Shown: positions 25,489-33,766 of the stretch, piece by piece
Layout: each line of letters begins with the position of its first letter
Position numbering within the stretch: the first letter of the stretch is position 1
From: Paenibacillus curdlanolyticus YK9
GTDB lineage: Bacteria; Bacillota; Bacilli; Paenibacillales; Paenibacillaceae
Reading direction: 5' to 3'
DNA: 64,000 bases
Assembly (NCBI RefSeq): GCF_000179615.1
Contig: NZ_AEDD01000002.1
Location: 483,497 to 547,496 of the forward strand
The notes under the pieces: model-generated
Databases searched by the model: none
What the model saw: the letters and a program-made list of their open reading frames with translations, nothing else
What the model was told of the DNA's origin: nothing
Made by a program: the position numbers and the translations under genes

Positions 25489-26022
25489 ATGGATAAGCTG
25501 CCTATGACCAAATCAGCCAAATCGATCGTCCTCGCTGGCGCGATTTGCTGCTCCCTGCTCGCTGGCTGCAGCAGCGGCCCGCCTGCTGCCAAACAACCTG
25601 CGGCAGCCGAAGCTGCCCACGACCACCGCTCACACGCTGCTAACGGTGACTTGCAGGAGACAACCGCTTCCTTACAAGAGCTGCCTTCCTTCTTGACCGC
25701 CCAAGCGAACGAGATCTATCTCGCCTATAAAGCGGCATCTACGATAACTGATCTGCTTGGTTGGATTCCTTGCTACTGCGGCTGTGGCGAAAGCGCCGGG
25801 CATAAGAGCAACCTGAATTGCTTCATTTCCGAGATCAAAGCGGATGGCTCTGTCGTCTGGGACGACCACGGCACGCGCTGCGGCGTATGCATGGAAATCG
25901 CGCTCAAGGCTGCACTCATGAAGCAGGAAGGCAAAACCGTCAAAGAAATTCGCACAACGATTGACGCCGAATACAAAACCGGCTATGCGAAGCCAACGCC
26001 TACTCCGATGCCAAGCGTTTAA
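25489..26022 (+). CDS. PCYCGC motif lipoprotein
   Basis: 177 aa. Lipoprotein signal with lipobox LLAGC (C27), a His/Ala-rich linker (AAHDHRSHAANG) that could bind metal, and then IPCYCGCGESAGHKSNLNCF around residues 93-112 and TRCGVCMEIALKA around 130. These cysteine motifs define the PCYCGC protein family of Bacillales, whose function is unknown; they look suited to metal or redox chemistry outside the membrane. A Pro/Thr-rich tail ends it. The ribosome site (AAGGAAG) is distant, so the start is slightly uncertain. Confidence 0.9.
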   Translation: MDKLPMTKSAKSIVLAGAICCSLLAGCSSGPPAAKQPAAAEAAHDHRSHAANGDLQETTASLQELPSFLTAQANEIYLAYKAASTITDLLGWIPCYCGCGESAGHKSNLNCFISEIKADGSVVWDDHGTRCGVCMEIALKAALMKQEGKTVKEIRTTIDAEYKTGYAKPTPTPMPSV

Positions 26023-26054
26023 TGCAATCCGATTATAGAAGCTAAAAAAACAAG

Positions 26055-26107
26055 AAACAGCGGTGTACCAGGACCTGCAATGGCGTCCTTGTCACCGCTG
26101 TTTTTTC
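26055..26107 (+). terminator. Terminator of the PCYCGC gene
   Basis: AAACAGCGGTG (26055-26065) pairs with CACCGCTGTTT (26093-26103), with inner AGGAC/GTCCT, followed by a T run. Confidence 0.93.
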
Positions 26108-26170
26108 TTTACATATTTATGAATTTCAAAGGTTAAAGTAAGGAAATCGGTCTAGCAGGAGGGGAAATGA

Positions 26171-27610
26171 ATGAAGGCATGCCTATCTATTGAAGCGACA
26201 GAGCAGTATTTTAACGAGCTTTTTTCTGAACAGAGCGACTACATAGCCAAATCCCTTATGATCGGGGGCGCGGAGATTCGGCTGTTTTATTTCGATACGT
26301 TGATTGACTACTCCCTCGTGCAAGAATATATATTGCAGCCGCTGCTTCTCCGTCCGAACGACGCCATTCAGGATGTTGTTTCTATTCTGGACTATACCGA
26401 AACCGATCGATTAGAGGATGCAGGACAAGCAATCATGTTCGGCAAAGCTATCCTGCTGCGCAAAGGGGAAAACAAACTTTACTTGCTCGGGGTGGATTTA
26501 AAGAAAGAACGCTCGATTAATATCCCAACCAATGAGCGAGTGTTGCGAGGGCCGAACGAAGCTTTTATTGAAAATTTGGATACGAATCTTAACCTGATGC
26601 GCAAGCTGATCAGCTCCAAGGATTTTATCGTCAGAACGTATACCATCGGTCGGCTTTCCCAAACGAAGGTAGCTGTCATGTACATCAAGTCGATCGCGAA
26701 TATGGCAATTATTGAAGAACTGCACAAGAGGCTCAGCAGCATTGACATTGATTATGTCGAAGCGCCTGGATTTATTGACGAGCTGATTCGGGAGAAAAAA
26801 TATAGCTTGTTTCCTCAATTGCTCTTTACTGAACGACCCGATCGTGCCCGCTCCTATTTGATGGAGGGTAAAGCCGTCATCAGTACTGCTGGTTCACCGG
26901 ATGCGATTATCCTGCCGGTAACGTTCTGGTCATTTTTTCAAAGCCCGGATGATTACCATTCAAGCTGGTTTTTAGGCACGGCATTTCGATTTTTACGTAT
27001 TTGCTGCTTTTTTATTACGATTGGTCTGCCTGCTTTTTATGTATCGGTCAATGCGTTTAATCCGCAGCTGCTGCCAATTAATTTCGTCAATACCTTGCAA
27101 AGCTCGGTTACAAACGTCACGTTCCCTCCTGTCTTCGAGGCGCTTTCAATGATCCTCATGCTTGAGATTTTAAGGGAAGCGACGATCCGGCTGGCAAGCC
27201 CAATCGGCCAAACAATCGGCGTAGTCGGCGGCATTGTCATCGGAACGGTAGTAGTCCAGTCTAATTTGGTATCCAACACCATGGTAATCGTCGCGGCTCT
27301 AACGGGGCTGGCCTCCTTTATCATGCCATCGTACGAGATGAGCAGCGCTGTTCGCCTGCTTAGCTATCCGGCGCTTATCCTGTCTTCGTTGTTCGGCCTG
27401 CTGGGACTCGTCTTCTTCTTCATGGTGATTTGTATCCATTTGTGCCAAATGAACACGATGGGAATCCCTTACTATTCGCCGCCCTTCTCCTTGAATGATG
27501 CGAAGGATACGTTGTTTCGCGCACCGATCTGGAGCATGCGCAAGCGACCGGGAGAAACGGCGCCAAGCAACCATACTCGATTACGGAATCCAAGGAGCTG
27601 GAAACGTTGA
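26171..27610 (+). CDS. Spore germination receptor subunit A (GerA family)
   Basis: 479 aa, typical of GerAA/GerKA proteins. A soluble N-terminal region (to about residue 280, with DYVEAPGFIDELI and the conserved ERPDRARSYLMEGKAVI) is followed by four to five membrane helices (FRFLRICCFFITIGLPAFYVS through LILSSLFGLLGLVFFFMVICIHL) and a short tail with MGIPYYSPPF. It sits in the inner spore membrane and forms the channel-like subunit of the germinant receptor. First gene of a three-gene operon. ATG at 26171 follows GGAGGGG. Confidence 0.95.
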   Translation: MKACLSIEATEQYFNELFSEQSDYIAKSLMIGGAEIRLFYFDTLIDYSLVQEYILQPLLLRPNDAIQDVVSILDYTETDRLEDAGQAIMFGKAILLRKGENKLYLLGVDLKKERSINIPTNERVLRGPNEAFIENLDTNLNLMRKLISSKDFIVRTYTIGRLSQTKVAVMYIKSIANMAIIEELHKRLSSIDIDYVEAPGFIDELIREKKYSLFPQLLFTERPDRARSYLMEGKAVISTAGSPDAIILPVTFWSFFQSPDDYHSSWFLGTAFRFLRICCFFITIGLPAFYVSVNAFNPQLLPINFVNTLQSSVTNVTFPPVFEALSMILMLEILREATIRLASPIGQTIGVVGGIVIGTVVVQSNLVSNTMVIVAALTGLASFIMPSYEMSSAVRLLSYPALILSSLFGLLGLVFFFMVICIHLCQMNTMGIPYYSPPFSLNDAKDTLFRAPIWSMRKRPGETAPSNHTRLRNPRSWKR

Positions 27611-28707
27611 GGAAGGAAGAAACCATCACCGGGAGACAGTTGATATCGCTCGTCATCATGACACAGCTGGGTACGGAGGTACTGTCGCTTCCGCATACGG
27701 AGGCGGAAATTGCTGGCCATGACACTTGGCTGGCTGTGTTGCTTAGCGGATTGGCTGCACAAGTAGGCATCTTGCTGATTTGGTGGCTCGGCAGCCGATA
27801 TCCGCTTCGGAATATTTATGGCTATCTCCCGCTTATTGTTGGCAAGCCGATTGGCGCGGGCGTCATTTTGTTATATGGATGCTATTACGCCATTTCCGGT
27901 CTTGTGTTAATTTTGCTGTATACCGACATCTTGAAAAGATGGATATTTGTGCTTACGCCAACTTGGGTAATCATTCTTATGCTTCTGATCGTGTGCGGCT
28001 ATGCTGCAACGTCAACGCTGAAGAGGCTTGCGTTTTTATCGCAATCGTTCATGTTCTTCGTTTACATCAGTTTTTTGCTGATCATTTTCAGCGGAATTTA
28101 CGGACTGGACGCGAAAAATCTGCTGCCGATCTTGCCTAGCGGCTGGTCTCCGGTTATCAAAGGCATATATCCCGCTTTCAGCTCTTATGTTGGCTATGAA
28201 CTGCTCCTATACGCCTACCCCTACGTTAAAACGAAGAGCAAAAAGAATCTATTGCTTGCGATGACGCTGGCGAATGGTTTCACGATCGTGTTCTATGTTG
28301 CCGTCTGTCTGATCTGCACGATGAAGTTTGGCTTGGGACAGCTCAACATGATTCCGGAGCCGATCGTATTTATATTAAAGAACTATAGGGTAGAAGTCTT
28401 GCAAAGCATCGACATCTTATTCCTCATCTACTATGCAAGCATTATTTCGACAACGATCTACGTCTATTACTTTCTTGCAGCCAATGCGTTCCTGCATCTG
28501 CGTAGTCAGGGCTTGGGCAAGCAGCATAGATGGGTGTGGACGATTGTAGGACTTGGTTTCATAGGGAGCTTCTTCGTCACGAAGCGTTCCGACATTTTAC
28601 ATTTTGCTTCGATTCAGGATCAAGCCTCCGTAATTATAGTGGTCGTTCTGCCTATCGTCCTGCTCATGATTTCCGGGATTCGCGGTTTGGCAAGGAGCGG
28701 GACATGA
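27607..28707 (+). CDS. Spore germination receptor subunit B (GerB family permease)
   Basis: 366 aa from TTG at 27607, which overlaps the A subunit stop (TTGA); AAGGAG lies nine bases upstream. About ten hydrophobic helices of the amino acid permease-like germination family: ITGRQLISLVIMTQLGTEVLSLP at the start, then repeated transmembrane segments such as WVIILMLLIVCGYAA. In known receptors this subunit binds the germinant. The specific nutrient cannot be read from the sequence. Confidence 0.95.
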   Translation: MRKEETITGRQLISLVIMTQLGTEVLSLPHTEAEIAGHDTWLAVLLSGLAAQVGILLIWWLGSRYPLRNIYGYLPLIVGKPIGAGVILLYGCYYAISGLVLILLYTDILKRWIFVLTPTWVIILMLLIVCGYAATSTLKRLAFLSQSFMFFVYISFLLIIFSGIYGLDAKNLLPILPSGWSPVIKGIYPAFSSYVGYELLLYAYPYVKTKSKKNLLLAMTLANGFTIVFYVAVCLICTMKFGLGQLNMIPEPIVFILKNYRVEVLQSIDILFLIYYASIISTTIYVYYFLAANAFLHLRSQGLGKQHRWVWTIVGLGFIGSFFVTKRSDILHFASIQDQASVIIVVVLPIVLLMISGIRGLARSGT

Positions 28708-29798
28708 AGAGAATAATTGCCGCATTAATCATTTGTCTGCTGCTGACTGGGTGTTGGGATCAGCTTCAGCTGAAGAAGCTGCTTTTTGTTGATGTCGTCG
28801 GGATCGATTATGAAGGAGACAGCAATCAACTCGATGTCCATTACGTGGTTTCCTCGCTTCGGAATGCCCATCAGGGAGGAGGAGATCCATCCAACTTATA
28901 TCTTCATTCGACTGGCTCAAACCTGTACGACTCCGTTGCTAAAATAAACAAGAAAATGCCTGGCGTTCTTTCCGTGCTGGAGACGAGGCTGTATCTCATC
29001 AGTGCGAAATTCGCCAAGGACCAACCATTAAACCACTTGAATGTCACCAGTCAATTTTTATCAAATCCCTTGTACGCTTATTTGGCGGTGTACGACGGCG
29101 ATCTATCGGAACTGCTGGCCAGGAAGAAAATAAGAGAACAGACCATCTCCAATTATCTGGTCAGCTTGATCGATGATGAGAAGAAGCGTGGAAATATCCC
29201 ATCCCAAAAAATGCTGCATTACCTGCTAGGGGGAACCGAGTTTATAAACGACTTTGCGCTCAACCGATTTGAGCCTCATGAAAACAGTGTGCGTCTTGCA
29301 GGCGCCGCCTTGTTTAGAGATGGAAAGTATACTGGCGTCAATCTCAATGACGATGAAACGCTGCTTGCCAATCTGATGGACGGGGCGCCGGGGAAAATGC
29401 AGCTGTTTATCGGAAAGGCCGCAGCGAATAACTATTCGATTCTCGTCCAGAAAGCTAGAAGGGATTACGATATTATCCATGATGCCAACGGGCTCCGCGA
29501 GATCGACATTACTTTAAAACTGGAAGTCAAATTCGTCGAAGAAGGATTGGAAATCCACAATCGCGCGAGCCAACTCGCAAAGCTGGAAGCGGAAATCGGT
29601 GCAGATATTACCGCAAAGGCATCCGGCGTCATCGCCACTTTGCAAAAGGTTAATTGTGATTACTTGCAGCTCGGGCATGAGGTAGCGGCTTTCCATCCAA
29701 AATTGTACCAACGAATAAGCTGGCGGGAGCAGTATCCCAAGCTCAAGATTAAGCCGGTAGTAAAAATTAAGATCCTCAACAGCGGGATATTAGAATAA
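28704..29798 (+). CDS. Spore germination receptor lipoprotein (Ger(x)C family)
   Basis: 364 aa from ATG at 28704, overlapping the permease stop as ATGA. Lipobox LLTGC with C17 followed by the family's WDQ. Conserved segments: LFVDVVGIDYEGDSNQLDVHYVV near the start, ETRLYLISAKFA, GAALFRDGKYTG and the C-terminal CDYLQLGHEVAAFHPKLY. Anchored in the inner spore membrane as the C subunit of the receptor. This completes an A-B-C operon ended by a strong terminator; no D-type small subunit follows. Confidence 0.95.
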   Translation: MKRIIAALIICLLLTGCWDQLQLKKLLFVDVVGIDYEGDSNQLDVHYVVSSLRNAHQGGGDPSNLYLHSTGSNLYDSVAKINKKMPGVLSVLETRLYLISAKFAKDQPLNHLNVTSQFLSNPLYAYLAVYDGDLSELLARKKIREQTISNYLVSLIDDEKKRGNIPSQKMLHYLLGGTEFINDFALNRFEPHENSVRLAGAALFRDGKYTGVNLNDDETLLANLMDGAPGKMQLFIGKAAANNYSILVQKARRDYDIIHDANGLREIDITLKLEVKFVEEGLEIHNRASQLAKLEAEIGADITAKASGVIATLQKVNCDYLQLGHEVAAFHPKLYQRISWREQYPKLKIKPVVKIKILNSGILE

Positions 29799-29802
29799 CG
29801 AA

Positions 29803-29842
29803 AAACAAGCCTTTGGCTCAGTGCCAACAGGCTTGTTTGTTG
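29803..29842. terminator. Terminator of the germination operon
   Basis: AAACAAGCCT (29803-29812) pairs with AGGCTTGTTT (29829-29838), with inner TTGGC/GCCAA around a 5-nt loop. It can also end the convergent ABC transporter operon, about 95 bp after that operon's stop codon. Confidence 0.92.
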
Positions 29843-29936
29843 TCAATGCTAAGCGATCGAAGCTGCTCGAATCAGTCGATATCGAACATGTCCATATTAA
29901 TGCCTCCACCGCATGCATTTTTTATGCTGACATTCG

Positions 29937-31850
29937 CTATTTGACCTTGTTATCCTGCACGTCATAAACGACATCAGGCCGTTTCATTGGCGTCGCGACC
30001 GGTACGCTCGCCATCATTTCATAATAAACCCCTTGCGCCGCCATGAGCTCATCGTGGCTTCCCCGTTCGACGATGTTTCCTTGGCCGATCACCATAATGG
30101 AATCCGCATCTCGAATCGTATTCAGCCGATGGGCGATTATAAAGCTGGTCCGGCCTTGCATCAGCTTCGCCAATGCTTCCTGTATATGCAGCTCTGTCCT
30201 TGTATCGATACTGCTGGTCGCCTCATCCAAAATAAGCATGCTCGGCTTCGCCAGCATTGCACGCGCAATCGCAAGCAGCTGACGCTGACCTTGGCTCAAG
30301 CTCCCGCCATTTTCCGTCAGTACGGTTTCGTATCGGTTCGGCAGCTTTTGGATGAACGTATCGGCATTCGCTAGCTTCGCTGCTTGTACAATTTCGTCAT
30401 CCATCGCATCTGGCTTCCCGTACTTGAGATTGTCGCGGATCGTTCCCGAAAATAAGTACGTGTCCTGAAGAACAACGCCGAAGCTTCGGCGCAGGCTATC
30501 GCGCGTATAGGCTGTGAGCGGCTTGCCGTCTATCGTGATCATACCTTCGGTTGGCTCGTAGAACCTCGTCAGCAACTGAATAATCGTCGTCTTCCCCGCG
30601 CCCGTTGGGCCAATGATCGCCGTAGAGGTGCCTGCCTCGGAAACAAAGCTTAGCTGCTTCAAAATCAGCTCATCAGGCTTATACCCAAAACTAACGTTAT
30701 GGAACTCAATTCTCCCCTGAGGGTCGATCATTGGAATAGCGGTAGCTGCATCCGGCGTCTCCTCCTCTTCATCGAGCGCTTCAAACACGCGTTCCGCGCC
30801 AGCAATGCCTGATTGCAGCGTATTGTACGTGGCTGCCAAGTCGTTCAAGGGCCGGACGAATTGGCGGGAATAGGTCAAGAAGCTTGCAATGACCCCGACG
30901 GATATGTGCCCTTTAACGCCCAAGATGCCACCAACGATCGCAACTGCTGCGAATCCGACATTATTAATGACGCTAAGTAACGGCATGAGCAAACCGGACC
31001 AAACCTGCGCATTTGTACTTATTTCACGAAGTTTATTATTTATGTCATTAAATTCTTGAATGGCCCGCTGCTCTTGATTAAACGCTTGAACGACCTGTAC
31101 GCCTGTTATCGTTTCTTCAATATGGCCGTTCAATGCCCCCAGCTGAGCCTGCTGCGCCTTAAACAGCTCGCTCGTTCTTCTTGCAATCATACGTGTCAAT
31201 CCATAAACGAGCGGAACCGTAATTAAGCTTGCCGCAGTAAGGATGGGGCTTAGCACAAGCATCATAGCTAACGCACCGATAATGCTCAATACGCCAGACA
31301 TCAGCTGAACCGTGGATTGCGAAATCGTGTTGCTGACGTTGTCGATATCGTTCGAAAGCCTGCTCATCACATCGCCATGGCGACGGCTGTCGAAATAACG
31401 GAGAGGCAGCTTCTGCAGCTTTCGATACAATTCGCGCCGAAGGCGAAGAACGATTCGCTGAGCGATCCCCGCCATCCAGCGGCCTTGCATAAATCCGATT
31501 ACTGCGTCTGCTAGGTAGGCCACAAGAAGGGACAGGAGCACGATACGAAGCAGCGAGAAGGAAACGTTATCCTTTCCGCCCTCCATCGCATCCACCGCTT
31601 GCCCGATCCAATAAGGCGCGACAAGCCCAATGCCCGCAGAGACGATGACTAGTCCAAAAATGACGTTGAGCCGCCGGCGTTCTGTCCCAATAAAGCCCCA
31701 TAATCGCTTCACCGCGCCGAACAAATGCTTCGGCTTGGAGCCCGGTCCACGGTGGCGGCTCGCAAAACCGCCTCCTCCTGGCCTAGGCCCTACAGGCACT
31801 TGAATGTCCGGCCGCTTTGCCTTCACGTTAGCATTGTGCTGCTGCGGCAT
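29937..31850 (-). CDS. Heterodimeric ABC exporter, canonical half (permease plus ATPase)
   Basis: 637 aa from ATG at 31850, six or more bases after AAGGAGA; this start overlaps the preceding gene by 23 bp. After a basic Pro/Gly-rich N-terminal tail (PVGPRPGGGGFASRHRGPG) come six membrane helices (about 70-360) and a C-terminal ATPase: Walker A GPTGAGKTT, signature LSQGQ, Walker B ILDEATSSID with catalytic Glu present and H-loop IIAHRL. It pairs with the product of the upstream gene; relatives such as B. subtilis YfiBC and YheHI export drugs or lipids. Confidence 0.92.
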   Translation of the reverse strand: MPQQHNANVKAKRPDIQVPVGPRPGGGGFASRHRGPGSKPKHLFGAVKRLWGFIGTERRRLNVIFGLVIVSAGIGLVAPYWIGQAVDAMEGGKDNVSFSLLRIVLLSLLVAYLADAVIGFMQGRWMAGIAQRIVLRLRRELYRKLQKLPLRYFDSRRHGDVMSRLSNDIDNVSNTISQSTVQLMSGVLSIIGALAMMLVLSPILTAASLITVPLVYGLTRMIARRTSELFKAQQAQLGALNGHIEETITGVQVVQAFNQEQRAIQEFNDINNKLREISTNAQVWSGLLMPLLSVINNVGFAAVAIVGGILGVKGHISVGVIASFLTYSRQFVRPLNDLAATYNTLQSGIAGAERVFEALDEEEETPDAATAIPMIDPQGRIEFHNVSFGYKPDELILKQLSFVSEAGTSTAIIGPTGAGKTTIIQLLTRFYEPTEGMITIDGKPLTAYTRDSLRRSFGVVLQDTYLFSGTIRDNLKYGKPDAMDDEIVQAAKLANADTFIQKLPNRYETVLTENGGSLSQGQRQLLAIARAMLAKPSMLILDEATSSIDTRTELHIQEALAKLMQGRTSFIIAHRLNTIRDADSIMVIGQGNIVERGSHDELMAAQGVYYEMMASVPVATPMKRPDVVYDVQDNKVK

Positions 31851-33591
31851 GCTGATCGTTCTCCTTCCCCCATTGCGAGCGGTAAATTTCTTGGTAAACC
31901 TTGCAATTGAGCAGCAGCTCCTCATGCTTGCCAATTCCCGCTATCCGCCCATCGTCCATGACGATGATACGGTCTGCGTCCATCACCGAGCTCATTCGCT
32001 GCGCGATCAGCAGGCAGGTCACCTTACCCGCGCCCTTTTTCAAAGCGGCTTTAATCTTCGCTTCGATTACGACATCGAGCGCGCTCGTGCAGTCGTCCAA
32101 AATCAATATATCCGGCTGGCGTACCAGCGCCCTCGCAATCGACAAACGCTGCTTCTGCCCGCCGGAGAAATTTACGCCGCCTTGACCAACGATCGTGTCG
32201 TATCCCAGAGGCGATGCCGCGATAAAATCATGCGCTGCTGCCACCGATGCCGCTTCTTCGATTTGTTCCGGCGTCGCCGCCTCGTTCCCCCAACGAATAT
32301 TGTCCTTGATCGTGCCCGTAAACAAGACCGTTTGCTGCGGCACGATTGCCATTCGGCTGCGCAGCGAAGCCGGATCAACCTGCTTCGTATCGTTTCCATG
32401 CACGAACACCGAGCCATTCGTTGGATCATAGAAGCGCGGAATCAAGTGAACTAATGTGCTTTTGCCTGAGCCCGTCGAACCGATAATGCCGACAGTCTCA
32501 CCGCGTTCGATGGTAAACGTTAAATCGTGAAGCACCGGTTCTCCCGCTGCACCCTCGTAGGAAAACGTCACATGATCGAATTGAATGCAAGGCTTGCCCG
32601 CCTGCGCTGAATGCTCGCCGCTAGCTGGTAGGATTGCTCCAGTTGGACGACTTGGTTTCGCCAACACTTCCGTTATTCGGCCTGCGGACGTTTTGGCCCG
32701 TACGAACGTATTGAATACCATTGAGATCGTCATTAAGGAGAATAAAATTTGCTGCATATAATTGATAAACGCTACAACTTGTCCCGCTTGCATGTGGCCG
32801 TGATCGATCCGCAAGCCGCCAACCCACAAAATCATCACAATCCCGATATTCACAGTCAATGCGATCAGCGGATTGAAAATCGCCATCCCGCGCAGCGCCT
32901 GTTCACTCGCCTGCCGATACGATTCGTTCGAATGCTCAAACTTTACAGCTTCATCCTCATATCGATTGAACGCTTTGACGACTCGGATGCCGGATAAAAA
33001 ATCTCGCGTATAGCCGTTCATCCGATCTAAGGCTTCTTGTACCCGTGCAAAACGGGGGAAACCGATCCTCAGATTCATTGCGATAAGGAAAGCGACAATC
33101 GGTACGATAGCGATCAGGATGATGGACATTGGCGGGTTGAGGCGTACTGCCATAATGACGGCCCCTATTCCCAGTAAAGGCGCTTTCACGAATATTCGCA
33201 TAAGCCCGTTGACGAAATTTTGAATTTGCGTAACATCATTCGTCAGCCTTGTAATGAGCGAAGCCCGATCTAATCGATCGAGCTCATCCGTCGGAAGCGT
33301 CTGCATCTTCTCATACAGGTCCGCACGCAGCTCCGCGCCGAAGCGCTGGGATACGCGGCTCGACAACAAATTGCGGATCAGCGCGCTCACCGCGCCCAAT
33401 GCGGTAACAAGCAGCATCAAGCTTCCGCACCAATAGACAGTCCGCATATCGCCGGCTAATACGCCCTTATCAATAATAATGGCAAGAATAGCTGGCTGCA
33501 GCAGATCAGCAAGTGCCTCAAACATAAGAAAAACGACAGCAATCAAAAACGATCGGCCATATTGGCTACGATATTTTCGGAATAAAGACAC
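31828..33591 (-). CDS. Heterodimeric ABC exporter, degenerate-site half (permease plus ATPase)
   Basis: 587 aa from GTG at 33591, behind GGGGAGGGG. Six membrane helices (residues 15-300), then the ATPase: Walker A GSTGSGKST, signature FSGGQ and Walker B ILDDCTSALD, in which Asp replaces the catalytic Glu. That substitution marks the half with the non-hydrolytic site in heterodimeric exporters, so it should need the downstream partner. The stop overlaps the partner start, keeping the two at equal amounts. Substrate unknown. Confidence 0.93.
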   Translation of the reverse strand: MSLFRKYRSQYGRSFLIAVVFLMFEALADLLQPAILAIIIDKGVLAGDMRTVYWCGSLMLLVTALGAVSALIRNLLSSRVSQRFGAELRADLYEKMQTLPTDELDRLDRASLITRLTNDVTQIQNFVNGLMRIFVKAPLLGIGAVIMAVRLNPPMSIILIAIVPIVAFLIAMNLRIGFPRFARVQEALDRMNGYTRDFLSGIRVVKAFNRYEDEAVKFEHSNESYRQASEQALRGMAIFNPLIALTVNIGIVMILWVGGLRIDHGHMQAGQVVAFINYMQQILFSLMTISMVFNTFVRAKTSAGRITEVLAKPSRPTGAILPASGEHSAQAGKPCIQFDHVTFSYEGAAGEPVLHDLTFTIERGETVGIIGSTGSGKSTLVHLIPRFYDPTNGSVFVHGNDTKQVDPASLRSRMAIVPQQTVLFTGTIKDNIRWGNEAATPEQIEEAASVAAAHDFIAASPLGYDTIVGQGGVNFSGGQKQRLSIARALVRQPDILILDDCTSALDVVIEAKIKAALKKGAGKVTCLLIAQRMSSVMDADRIIVMDDGRIAGIGKHEELLLNCKVYQEIYRSQWGKENDQHAAAAQC

Positions 33592-33642
33592 GCTAATCCC
33601 CTCCCCAGCCCTTCGGCAATCGATCCGTATACAGTATAGTCC

Positions 33643-33676
33643 GAATGATTATAATGGAATCATTCGCCGATCTCAA
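33643..33676 (-). promoter_or_regulatory. ABC exporter promoter with perfect palindrome
   Basis: Minus strand TTGAGA (33676-33671), 17-bp spacer, TATAAT (33653-33648). The palindrome GAATGATT-7-AATCATTC (33643-33665) covers the -10 box and most of the spacer, a position for a repressor. No regulator gene lies next to it. Confidence 0.7.
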
Positions 33677-33710
33677 CTTGCCGAAAGCTATGCGAATGGA
33701 AGCATATCGC

Positions 33711-33753
33711 TCAAAAACGAACAAAACGGCCCGATTTAACGGCCGTTTTGTTC
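33711..33753 (-). terminator. Terminator of the GH95 gene
   Basis: GAACAAAACGGCC (33719-33731) pairs perfectly with 33741-33753 around a 9-nt loop; GTTTTT follows on the minus strand. Confidence 0.92.
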
Positions 33754-33766
33754 CTTATCCTCCAGT

